A stretch of DNA of 64,000 bases from Nemania diffusa. Lineage: Eukaryota > Ascomycota > Sordariomycetes > Xylariales > Xylariaceae. Of this stretch, positions 54,319-63,678 are shown piece by piece. Position 1 is the first letter of the stretch; the number at the start of each line of letters is the position of its first letter. The stretch is from the NCBI GenBank assembly GCA_038501195.1, contig JBBPUQ010000006.1:1674001-1738000 (forward strand), given 5' to 3'. Position numbers and translations under genes: made by a program. The notes beneath the pieces are model-generated. The model was not told where the DNA came from. It saw only the letters and a list, made by a program, of their open reading frames with translations, and did no database searches.

Positions 54319-55832
54319 TTATCCTGCAGCCTTAATGGCGCTCTCATTGCTCTTACCATGCCAGAACTTGGCAGCCAGATCGTCGGGAAGGGCTCCGTAC
54401 TCGCAAACCGACGCGAAAATTTTGAGCTCTTGAGGCGTCTTGCTCTTTTCGTAAATTGCTATACAGCGCTTGAAACCGCTATTCTGGACGGATTCTCGTA
54501 GCTGAGATAGAAGTGACACCAAATTCCTCAGCTTTTTCTGGTTTTTCATCTCCCAGGCTTTAAACTTGGCTTTAGTCTTAATGGTGTCAATACTGTCAAA
54601 TGTTCCTCCAGTGTGACGGCCCATGATGAGCCAAGGGGTTCGGCCGAACCATAATTGCGGTAGGCATCTTGGTGATTGGTTTGGTGAGATAGTCTTGACT
54701 TCTGCTACCGTGGATTGGGGCATAAGCCTGAATTCTCTCTCATCGCTGGTGTTCTGTCTTCGTGCGACTTTCTTTCTTGTTGGGTTGCTCCCTGTGGATA
54801 GCTTGCCACTGTCGATGGCTAAACTTATGTGAGTGCCATCGCTAGCAACTTGCTCTCCCTGGTAGCATGCATCAACCTCGCAACGAACAACACAATTTAA
54901 TTCCCCAAGCGGATACCTAATAATACGGTGGTACTGAGAACTGTCCTCGAGCTCTTTCGGTAGTTTGGTGAACGACTTCTCGAAATTGTGACCCCAACTA
55001 GGCACTTGTGCGTCTCCGATGAACGTATGTGTGTTTCGCTCGCACCGCTCTATGAACAGCGTGTTCCCAATCATCGACAAATTTACACGAAAGCTACGTT
55101 TAACAAGGCCAGTGCAGAAGTCTAGAAGTTTTCTGAGACTATTTCGGTTGATCACGATGTCGACATCGGCGAAATTGACAGTGGGGTTCATGACTTCCGC
55201 GGCTCGGAATACTGGCTCAAAGGGATATTTTGGAACCCGTGATGCATTTTGATCAATGAAATAAGTGCCCTTGTCTGCTGGGAGTGTAGCAGGTAGCGGG
55301 ATGGGCTGCCAAATCGGTGCAAAGCCTGGCGACACTGGTGAGTGAATCTGGGATAATGGGATGTCTAGAGGGGATGAGTAATACCAGGTATTTTGATGCA
55401 TGGTTGCTCTGAGTTTTGCCAACTGTAGCTGCAAATCAATTCGGAAGCAGTCTTGCTTGATACTACAGCAGTACATGGATGTAAAGCCGTCGTTGAAAGT
55501 ACATGGAATGCCTCATGCGTTCGGGCACCGTTCCACATCCACCTATCTTCTTTAGACTTAGCTGTCGTGGCGGTCTTACTGCTTGTAGATTTCGGCACGG
55601 AGATTGTTCGACAGGCAGCGCCAATGTTGGCCTTTTGCTTGTCGGCACGATGTTGTGCAAGAGCTGACTCCGAGTTGAAGGAACGTTTGCAGCCGCATTG
55701 AGAGCCACTCAAATAGTTAAGAGTCGGGATTCGAATTCGCGGATATGTCGTTAAAACCATTGATACTAAGTGGTTCCCGGGCAAGGGTACTGAGTATGTT
55801 AGATAAAAACGAAACCAAAGCCTCCAAGACAT
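54319..55832 (-). CDS. fungal family protein, often labelled 'geranylgeranyl pyrophosphate synthetase-like'; function unknown
   Basis: Proposed model: exon 1 55,832-55,580, intron 55,579-55,512, exon 2 55,511-54,319, giving 481 aa. Exon 2 alone has an open frame of 385 codons from its first ATG. Exon 1 carries a finger-like stretch, C-G-C-K-R-S-F then S-A-L-A-Q-H, which lacks a clear second His. Exon 2 carries landmarks I associate from memory with a large Pezizomycotina family: R-N-S-L-R-K-L-L-D-F, G-H-N-F-E-K, D-S-S-Q-Y-H-R-I-I-R-Y, V-R-C-E-V-D-A, L-W-F-G-R-T-P-W and, near the end, L-P-D-D. Databases often call the family geranylgeranyl pyrophosphate synthetase, but no DDxxD prenyltransferase motif is visible, so that name is probably wrong. 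The intron is inferred: a GTAAGA donor, a GCTAAG branch-like site and an unusual GAG acceptor join the two frames in phase. A frameshift is the alternative. The start is uncertain; the longer upstream frame has no ATG. No RIP damage is seen although the AT block is 1.3 kb away. Confidence 0.7.
55512..55579 (-). other. inferred 68-nt intron of the family gene
   Basis: GTAAGA at the 5' end and GAG at the 3' end. Removing it joins exon 1 (phase 1) to exon 2 in frame and avoids a TGA just upstream of the exon 2 start. The non-standard acceptor lowers confidence. Confidence 0.4.
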
Positions 55833-56690
55833 GTCGAGCAATTGGGCGCGACACGCAATACGATTTGATTGGGTGACGATAAAATGTGTCACTTAGAGAC
55901 GTCCCGGGTAGGGGGATTCGGGCACGAGGCACCAGCCTGGAGGGAGCAGCACCACCCAAGAGCTGTATATCCCGGGATTTGAAGTAGTAGTTGTTGAAAT
56001 GAGACTTCAAAGACGGTACCTACCACGTGTTAGCACCGGCGCCTCTGCTGTGGCGATGGCAGCTGCTGATGATTTGTATGATAGGCTTCTTTTCTACAAG
56101 TTTAGAAACGAACGTCTGCTCGAAGCGACTAGGAGTTGTTGTTCAAAACACCTTATCTGGGCTTGAAACGAAGATGCGTGATAAAGGTCAAGCTTGAGCA
56201 ATCTACTATGTAGAATTACGAGCTCACTAGACGAAGGAGAGCACCCATACAAAAATGTTGTAGCCTTAAGCTGCCGAAAACCTACGATAAAGGTTTTTTA
56301 TAAACAAATATAGGGCTTGTTAGGGCATCATCGGTAAGTTCGGAGACATAGTATCGTATTTCGCTGACTGTGGTCGGTATAGCTCAGCATGCGGCGTTGC
56401 ACAACTGGTGATGAAATTACTGACATTGTTGTTTTCCCTGGCAGTAACAAAATAGAGAAGTCCCGCAAGGCAATTTTGAGGAGCTTCTTTAACCGAATCC
56501 GCTGAGCCGTCCGGTCAACCAAAATGACCGTATAAAAAAGCGTGTGTAAAGCTCAGACTGCTCGAAGTATAATAGTGTAGGTGGGCTTGAAAGCTTTGCT
56601 TCGGAGCCCACACAATCAAGACGGAGATATATACATACCTACCTAGGTAGTCTCCTAAGGTACCTAAGTACCTACCCAGAGACTTCAGCA
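55833..56690. promoter_or_regulatory. upstream region of the minus-strand gene; no element resolved
   Basis: An 860-bp spacer of normal composition. Several frames are open for 60-100 codons on the minus strand but none looks like protein. At 56,634-56,678 a cluster of TACCTA and AGGTA motifs (TACCTACCTAGGTAG, then GGTACCTAAGTACCTACC) forms overlapping palindromes of a type common in Sordariomycete spacers. No TATA or CAAT box can be assigned. Confidence 0.35.
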
Positions 56691-56869
56691 CTGCACACAA
56701 GCAAAGTAATTCGGTCTTGGCAAACAATTTATTTTAACAACGATAAGTTAAATAAAATCTTTTTTTTTTTTCAAATAAAAATTGGCTCAATTAATTGCAA
56801 CTAGTTTAGTTGGTACTTTATTTAGTAATATGAATAGAAAATTACTTGAATTACTTTGCTTGTGTGCAG
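56691..56869. mobile_element. 179-bp AT-rich insert with perfect 22-bp terminal inverted repeats
   Basis: The 22 bases at 56,691-56,712 (starting CTGCACACAAGCAAAG) are the exact reverse complement of 56,848-56,869. The interior is strongly AT-rich, with a poly-T run at about 56,759-56,772, and contrasts with both flanks. Size and perfect ends fit a miniature inverted-repeat transposable element. No target duplication is obvious. An alternative is an inverted duplication of the end of the coding fragment on its right, since the right arm covers that fragment's last codons. Confidence 0.6.
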
Positions 56870-57117
56870 GGCTTCCCCGAGTTCATTTTGATGCTATCAT
56901 CGTAAGAAACACAAGCCTGGGTATAACCATTAGGGTCAAACCCTCAACTCGTCTCCCTTCTACTGCGGTGATGTTGAGCTACTAGACGCTGGGTCTCCTC
57001 GATGAACTTTATATTAGAACTGGCGTCCCATTTACGGGTAAGAAGCCGGCTCTTGAGATAAAAGTACAACTCGTGTCTGAGTGAGAAACGGAACTTAGTT
57101 GAGATAAAGGTAAGGAT
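56851..57117 (-). pseudogene. unidentified coding fragment with one in-frame stop
   Basis: On the minus strand, 57,117-56,947 is open for 57 codons and reads like protein (R-H-E-L-Y-F-Y-L-K-S-R, then S-N-I-K-F-I-E-E-T-Q-R-L-V). A TGA at 56,946-56,944 follows, then 30 more sensible codons in the same frame (G-F-D-P-N-G-Y, ending T-Q-A-K) to a TAA at 56,853-56,851. There is no start codon, and a TGA closes the frame at 57,120-57,118, so it is either an internal exon or a decayed remnant. I do not recognise the family. The TGA could come from a TGG by a G-to-A change. Confidence 0.4.
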
Positions 57118-57690
57118 TCACGGAATTAGCAGGGTGGTAAAGAGAGGTCAATTCTCAACGCAGGCAAAAAAAAGGAATAAGCTGATATATTTCCTAGATC
57201 GCAAGCAGTGTAGAATTTTGAATGAGATGCTAGGTGCGTCTCATGTATTCACATTATAGTTTAAAAACAGAATTAAGATACCTCGAGGTATTCTTACCAG
57301 AGTGAAACGACTATTAGCTCATGGCTAAAAGCTGCAGGTGATCAACGTCAAAAGCACACGTGCCGAACAGCCGTAACAGGTAGGCTGAAACCCCCACCAA
57401 ACCAACCCCTACAGTGTCACAAGGCACAGCACTGTAGAGTGCGCTAACCTTCAACTGGGCCTATCGTTAATGGGTGGTGGGGGGGTGTTACTGGCTTAGG
57501 TACCTACTGGTTACTGGTCAATGACCTCACATACCTGGAGTAAATCAGCTATAGAACACTATAGTGCATTTGGACTAGGTAGTAGGTAACCTGCCTGTAG
57601 GCCCCTCCTGACGCCCTAACTGACTGATCAGGGGACCTGGCCTGACAATTCGTAGGCCCATCTCCGCATCCATCACTCCACGGCCTCCAC
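57118..57690. other. intergenic, no gene seen
   Basis: Normal composition, no convincing frame. A G run (GGGTGGTGGGGGGG) lies at about 57,471-57,485, and CTGGTTACTGGT-like modules follow. Confidence 0.45.
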
Positions 57691-58153
57691 GAGCATCATC
57701 ATTATCCGCTTCTCCCCTTCCTCACTTTTGCATCGCACCTAGACGCTTCCGTCTTTTCCTAGATAGTCTCCTATTCGGCTCAAATCCAGCTGCCGCATCG
57801 CGCGTATCTCTCCCCAGCCTTCATTCTCTCTTCGTTGGAATTTCTTGACTTTTATAGTTCCGAGTGCCTTTCTATACATGAGTAGGGCGGAGCCTCTAAA
57901 TCTGAATCTAGCCTGCTTACGTAGCTAACTTGACGCAGCTGCGGCTTATCTCGTGGTCTCCTCGCCTTCGTCTCTTTTTTTCGCGGGTTTTCAAAGTGAC
58001 ATCGACGGTCGCTTTTTCGAATGATCGTCACTACAGGCCTTGAGCTGAACTGCCAGCTTCGCCGGTACCGCTTGTAATTTTTGCAGCAGCCCAACCCACC
58101 GCTCGCCTTTCTTTAGGTTGCGATATATTGCCTAATCTCCCTACCTACCGACC
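57690..58153 (+). promoter_or_regulatory. pyrimidine-rich promoter and 5' UTR of the PA-TM-RING gene
   Basis: Repeated CT-rich stretches (TTCTCCCCTTCCTCAC, CTCTCCCCAGCC, ATTCTCTCTTCG) precede the ATG, as is typical of filamentous-fungal promoters and leaders. The start context is CGACCATGC. No TATA box is evident. Confidence 0.4.
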
Positions 58154-60764
58154 ATGCGACCACCGAGGATCTTCATTCTCGCTCTCTTCTCCGCCGCATG
58201 CCTCTTCCTCCTCTGTCGCGCCATCACATCCGTCGCACAACCCGCCCCCACCACGTCCTTGCCGCGATCGACGAGCACGAAGTCGGCCTTCAGATCCTTC
58301 TTTTCGTTTACAACCCCCTTCACGCTCTTCCCGCCAAATGCCATCATCACGATAGCCGACGATAATAGCACGTCATTTGCTGCCCGGCCAGCCGCTTTTG
58401 GCCCGGCTCTACCAACTAAAGGCCTGAATGGTCAGTTGTGGGTTGGGAGCGGGTTTTCCGAGGAGACCACTGTGAATGGCGAGGGTGAGGGCGAACTAGG
58501 ATGCAGCGATGTCCCCGGCTGGAATGATGGCAGCTCCATATCGGCCTTGAAACCTTTACTTAAAGAAGTGCAGGGGAAATCCACAGCTACCACCGAGTCT
58601 TTTCCACCCAAAAAATGGAAACGAAGCATTTCCAGAGCGCCGATAGCTGACCGCTCTGCTGCCTTTAAATCCGAGCCTAAGGCTAAGAAGACAGTCAATG
58701 ATGGCACTGACGATTATCTCCACCAGCACTTAGACAAGTCGCAAAGGCTAGCAAATGATGCGTTGGGGTCTTCTGGCTCCGGTCATGCCGATATACAGTC
58801 TATCCAAGAGGGTGCTGAGATTGCAGGGAAAATCGTTCTACTTAGCCGAGGAGGATGTGGTTTTCTTGAGAAGGTCAAATGGGCGCAGCGACGAGGAGCT
58901 ATCGGCTTGATCGTAGGAGACAATCAGAGGGGTGGCCCTCTGATTCAGATGTATGCTCATGGGGATACATCAAATGTTTCTATTCCCTCCATTTTTACGT
59001 CAAGAACGACAGCATACCTGCTTTCCCTGATGATGCAACCCGGGAGCTTCATCGAAGACATCATTGACGACAGCGGGAAGCCCATACAAAAGGTTCAGCA
59101 GTATGATAAATCGAGTAAGAATAAGGCGGCACCTTTGGCAAGCTCCTCTATTCATAGCGTGAAGCCCGTGGCCGCATCGCGGAGCGAAAGAGCCGCGCAA
59201 CCCCAAGAGTCCCGGTCCGAACCGCCGCCAACAAGGCCCGGGTGGTTCTCACGCCTATTCACTAGCTCCCCCCGGTCAAAGGCATCCGTAGAAGCCGGCG
59301 ATTCTACAAGAGGTGGTCAGCTAGATTGGGTGTTAGTTGAGGACTTCTCGGATGAGAAGGACAAGAGTATTAAAACCAGCTTGGACCAAGCTTCTAAGAT
59401 TAAGGGAAGCGCTAGTTTGACCTCGAACACACGGCAGCCCCTTACAGATGATTTTCAGATTGGCGTAGAGGATTGGCGGGACCCGGACCTAGTTGGGATG
59501 GATAAATCAGAAAGTACAACTCAGGATAGCGGCAAAAGCGCCCAGACGCAACCTAAATCTGGGCGGGTTCAGTTTGGGGATAAGCACGAGCCCAGCGGAC
59601 CAGGTCATGCTGAGAACATCCCCAACAATGTTGATTACGCAACGAGTCACATGCCTTCCAAGGGCACAGACGCCATAGGACTTACAAAAGAGAAACCAGC
59701 CGTACCGGGAAGCGCTGGTCTTATCTCTAAGATTTTTGGAGATGATGGGAATTCAGGCATCGTGGATGATAAGAGAGAAGGCAGCCCCGATGAGCCTCCC
59801 TTCATCGGCAAGCCAGGTGGCATCGGTACCCCGCCTCCCCCCTCAGAGCGTGAGGGCCTTTGGGTTGTCGTTACGCCAACAAGCGGAGCTAGTCCATTCT
59901 TCGATACACTCTTGGTTTTGGTCATCAGCCCGCTAATTACGCTGACTGTCGTTTACGCGTTGCTGATTCTGCGTGCCCGCATTCGACGTCGTAGATGGCG
60001 GGCTCCTAAATCCGTCGTGGAGCGACTGCCCGTGCGGACATACCATACCGTGGCGTCCACTCCCAGCCGCTCCCCACGGATACCGTCTCCTACGAGCACA
60101 TCCCCTACAACGCCCTTGCTTCAAGACCAGCACGTTCCATCGAGATCACGGCCCCGCTCGCGGACCACTACCGGTGTTCCGTCGGCTGGTGATTTACTTG
60201 ATGTCAATGCAGCCCTGTCAATGCCAGGGGCACCACGCGCGGAGGAGAAACGTGCTGGGTCGAGTCAATGGAAGAAGTACATGGGCAGACAAGTAGAATG
60301 TGTTGTCTGCCTCGAGGAATACATCGACGGTATAAGCCAAGTTATGAGTCTACCTTGTGGACACGAGTTCCATGTAGATTGCATGTAAGTCTAGTCCTAT
60401 TCCTTCTCAAGGCCAAAGCTCACAACTTCATAGAACACCATGGCTCACGACTCGACGCCGAACTTGTCCGATATGCAAGGGAGATGTTGTGCGATCCCTA
60501 GCTCGAGGCTCGCCATCTAGTCCACGTTATGAATCATACCGGGATGATACCGATGAAGAAGAAATGTTGGTCGGTGACTCCGGTCCCTCTACTAGTGGCT
60601 CACGCCTCGATGGAGGCAATGCCGACTTAGAGCAGGGTCTCCCCCTGCTGCCTCGTGTATCGCGCCAATCAGGTTGGTTGAATATGCTCCCAAGCAGTAT
60701 AAGAGATCGATTTTTTACTCGTTCAGAGCGGGCCACCGGCAACGTTGAGAACCGCAATCGGTAA
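58154..60764 (+). CDS. PA-TM-RING E3 ubiquitin ligase, endomembrane
   Basis: Two exons, 58,154-60,384 and 60,434-60,764, encode 853 aa. Order of parts: hydrophobic signal sequence at about residues 5-24; protease-associated (PA) lumenal domain at about 215-295, with the motif S-R-G-G-C-G-F-L-E-K-V and I-P-S-I-F-T-S; a long Ser/Pro/Lys-rich low-complexity stretch; a transmembrane helix at about 583-607 (D-T-L-L-V-L-V-I-S-P-L-I-T-L-T-V-V-Y-A-L) followed by a basic R-R-R-R-W stop-transfer; and a RING-H2 finger with Cys716, Cys719, Cys735, His737, His740, Cys743, then Cys755 and Cys758 in exon 2. All eight zinc ligands are present. Family knowledge: such proteins sit in Golgi, endosome or vacuole membranes with the RING in the cytosol, and ubiquitinate membrane cargo. 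The substrate is not predictable. The start is the first ATG, directly before the signal sequence. An acidic D-D-T-D-E-E-E-M patch follows the RING. No neighbour suggests a shared pathway. Confidence 0.93.
60385..60433 (+). other. 49-nt intron splitting the RING finger
   Basis: GTAAGT donor directly after the sixth zinc ligand, TAG acceptor, and a CTCAC branch-like site about 15 bases upstream of the acceptor. Splicing joins AT|A to give Ile and restores C-I-T-P-W-L and the final C-P-I-C pair. Confidence 0.93.
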
Positions 60765-61855
60765 CCTAATACCCAACTACCAGTTTTGCATAACGTATTC
60801 ATGACTTCAATGATACACTAATGGCGTTCGGTATTTTCAAGGTGGTGTGCGATTTTTTCACAATGGCGTGGCCACTAGTCTAAAGTCGCCATGCAGCTGG
60901 TCATGTTAGAAGAGAGCGAAAGTATTTCGCTGCGGACAACACTAGGTACGTGGTGTTTATTGTGGTCTTGAGCCCACATACATACAGATGATACGATAGC
61001 GTGTAGGTGGAAATATTGGTTTATAGGAATACCTACAGCATATCGTCTTAATTGGACTAGGTGGCTGTGGGCGTTAAACACAGCACTTATTCGGCGCTAG
61101 GAGGCTAGGTCGTTTTTTTTTCTGGCTTTTTTTTTTGTTCGACAGAATTATTATACCCCGATTGGTGGATGGCCGGCTGTAAACAATACATGATATTATC
61201 ATAACTCCAAATGCCTGCCCGCTGCTTTTACAAACACTATGTTTTGTGAGAATCAGACAGAACGTGATTGTAGTAGTTGTCTGCCTATCTCCACAAACAA
61301 GCCAAGTTTCAACACTTAGCTTACACACTCGCAACTGCTTGTGTGGCATATCTGTATTCTAATCGATTTCTATTTACTGTAGACAATTATATCGCATTTC
61401 GAATTGTTTACGCGCATACAGAATGCCCCTATATGCTGAGCACCCGGCCTAAGTCAAGTCCTAACTAGGGCCCTGCTTGGGACTCAATACCTACTGCCCA
61501 AAAGAGCTTTCTTGCGTCTGTTTAATCGTTTGATTCTTTATTTCAACAAGCGAGTAAGTTCCTTGCAAACGTATAGGTAACCACACAGACGAGCAGGCAT
61601 GATAAAGTGACAGCCGGTTGCCAAGTATGTAGCCAATCGCGCACTATACATGCAAGCCTACTACCTTCCTACTCGACCCTCAAAGTGCAAAATTTGCGTT
61701 AGTTATCTAATGTAATGATGATGTTGTACTGCTTGAGACTGTTTCTTAATATATGAATACTTTAGTGATAGAAAAGAATCTACTAAACTGCGAATTACGC
61801 CATAGGTGTCGTTATAGACGTTAACTAGCAGCTTGTCACTGATATCACCCCTATA
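60765..61855. other. intergenic, no gene seen
   Basis: The 3' flank of the RING gene, then about 1 kb without a convincing frame. T runs lie at about 61,112-61,136. Short open frames on either strand lack protein-like character. Confidence 0.45.
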
Positions 61856-62242
61856 GCAAGGAAAACACAGAAGGTGCTATATCAGATAAAGTGCAATGTA
61901 GACGATAAGAAAATATGGGCTCACTATACAGCAAATAATCTAGCAGGGATATCTCGGCATTGTCACTACCTAATGGGACTATTTATACATGATCAGCCTA
62001 GCAGCTATAAAGAAATAGTCGCTGCGGACTACGAGTACGTAGATATTATTCTGAGTACAATTGACTATGCCTTTAATCTAACGAAGGATATTAAAAAGTA
62101 CCTCTTTATGCCGCCAATTTGGTTACGCTCGCGGGGTCTTGCAAATCATGTCGAACTTCTCATGGCTTATTCGGAGACTGGCCATCAGATATGGCGTCTT
62201 GTGTTGCTCTCAGATACACCTAAGCCTGCAAAGAGGAAGTAA
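61856..62242 (+). pseudogene. unidentified coding fragment without an ATG start
   Basis: The frame is open from just after a TAG at 61,853-61,855 to TAA at 62,240-62,242, about 128 codons, and its composition looks partly protein-like (A-D-Y-E-Y-V-D-I-I-L, then P-P-I-W-L-R-S-R-G-L). The first in-frame ATG falls in the middle (H-Y-L-M-G-L-F), so it would need an upstream exon. CCCTATAG at 61,848-61,855 could be an acceptor. Codon use is more AT-rich than in the RING gene. I do not recognise it; it may be a chance frame or a decayed gene. Confidence 0.25.
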
Positions 62243-62744
62243 GATTTCTGATCTATTGTAGCAGCTACAGTAAGAAACCTGCCATAGTTCCATATATATA
62301 AGACCTGCAAAGAGTCAATTTTCTCACCTTGACAGCGGTCTACTTTTGTAGTAGTGTTGTAGTTTAGCGTTGCAGTTCTGTTCCGTGACAAAACCCAAGA
62401 TATCTAAAATAGAATCAGAACTACCTGGTTAACAATCTACTTTAGCTAAACGCTATCCTCTAGGCTATGATGCGATAGCCTTAGCATAATTTAAGTCGTT
62501 TGTGACACGACGTTGTAACTTTTGTAAATCTTCAACGTTGAAATATGAGATTGCGAAAAGGGAGGCGCAGATCTGACGGGCGGGGACGGGCCGGACGACA
62601 GTCAGTCAGATGTCATCTCTCATACTATTTCAGGTGCTTTGTCTCCCGCAGTTGTCTTGCTAGACTATTCCACATACATCATTAAACTACCCATTACAAT
62701 ATCTCTACACAAGCGCCCTCACACTACAAATTCTCTCATCAGCT
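62243..62744. promoter_or_regulatory. spacer and promoter of the small membrane protein gene
   Basis: A G-rich patch with GGGCGGGGACGGGCCGG lies about 165 bases upstream of the ATG, followed by a pyrimidine-rich leader (CTCTACACAAGCGCCCTCAC). Such GC boxes can bind zinc-finger regulators, but none can be assigned. Confidence 0.35.
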
Positions 62745-63113
62745 ATGTCTATTTGGTCAGATAGAGTCTCTACGACTTTTGGCTCCCTTTGTATCGTTTC
62801 TGCGCTACCGTTGATCGGAATACCCTTTCCAACTCGGGCCTGGGCATCCTACTATGCCGATAAGAACCGATGGATGTCGCAATTATCTAAAGGGTATTTG
62901 ACACCAAATCAGGCTGGGTGTGTCGTGGCAGCATTAAGAATCGCTGTTGGCTTGGGCTGCATGTATCAACCAACTCGGGTTGCAGCTTTGCTAGTCAACA
63001 GCACGGTTGTGTGTCGGGGCACTATGGTCGCCTACCGTGATGGAAGGCCGATGTCACCACAATGGACCATGTTGGGCGCTATTGCGTTATGTTTGGCTTT
63101 AGAGAAGCTTTGA
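62745..63113 (+). CDS. small membrane protein, unknown function
   Basis: An intact 122-aa frame with an ATG after a pyrimidine-rich leader and a TGA stop. Three to four hydrophobic segments: about residues 12-27, 58-73, 78-93 and 107-121, with the internal phrase Y-R-D-G-R-P-M-S-P-Q-W before the last. Size and layout resemble small DoxX-like four-helix fungal proteins, but this is an impression, not an identification. No intron is needed. Its neighbours give no hint of a role. Confidence 0.6.
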   Translation: MSIWSDRVSTTFGSLCIVSALPLIGIPFPTRAWASYYADKNRWMSQLSKGYLTPNQAGCVVAALRIAVGLGCMYQPTRVAALLVNSTVVCRGTMVAYRDGRPMSPQWTMLGAIALCLALEKL

Positions 63114-63678
63114 GGCGCGAAATGTGCGCGACCCCGCCTACTAAGCAGTGTATCACCTGCCCCTATCTATTCCCGACCAGATTTCCCTGCGCCTCGACTA
63201 TCATTGCCAATACCAACCTGATAAATAATATGAGAGGCTGAGTTACAAATACAAGAACTGCATGAGGCATCAGATAACCCTAACGAACTAAGTATCAAGC
63301 TGGAAGTGAAGGGCAAGAAGTGGAATGCTATAGGCCGGATAATCGTCCTACACATCTCAGAGCGTTGCTACGCTACCTACTATCTACTGTGTTTCTTTGT
63401 TTAGAAGGGTGCCTAGATCCTATACCTCCTACAGGCAGCTAAACGAAGCTTGCGTATCTCCTCAAATATCTCGCCGGAAATATAAGAATATGCTGTATGT
63501 AGATTATCAGTAACATGTAGCACGCTAGAAAGAAACTCCTCTATATATCAAGCAATAGTTACATATATGTCGCGAAATTGTCATGGTGGCACTGGAGGTG
63601 GAATATATTCGGCTATAACTATACGCGATGGCATCTCGCCCGGTATAAAGTCTTGTTTTAGATAGGGTAATTGACCTA
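63114..63678. other. intergenic, with two short unplaced minus-strand frames
   Basis: On the minus strand, 63,709-63,581 is a 42-codon ATG frame ending P-P-P-V-P-P, overlapping the last exon proposed for the right-edge gene, and about 63,540-63,416 is open with phrases such as E-E-F-L-S-S-V-L-H-V and E-E-I-R-K-L-R-L-A-A. They read like protein but could not be joined by good splice sites. They may be remnants or exons of the same gene. Confidence 0.3.

Noticed and set aside
55453..55701. 82-codon plus-strand frame
   Set aside because: Antisense shadow of the minus-strand family gene.
55717..55740. GGGATTCGAATTCGCG resembling a tRNA B box
   Set aside because: No matching A box or cloverleaf nearby, and it falls in the proposed exon 1.
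55717..56010. 97-codon minus-strand frame upstream of the family gene
   Set aside because: Overlaps proposed exon 1 in another frame, and its residues are not protein-like. It could hold a 5' exon, but no splice site supports this.
57852..58094. 80-codon minus-strand frame before the RING gene
   Set aside because: Lies antisense in the pyrimidine-rich leader; basic, low-information product.
61277..61468. 63-codon plus-strand frame
   Set aside because: No recognisable features and no promoter context; likely chance.
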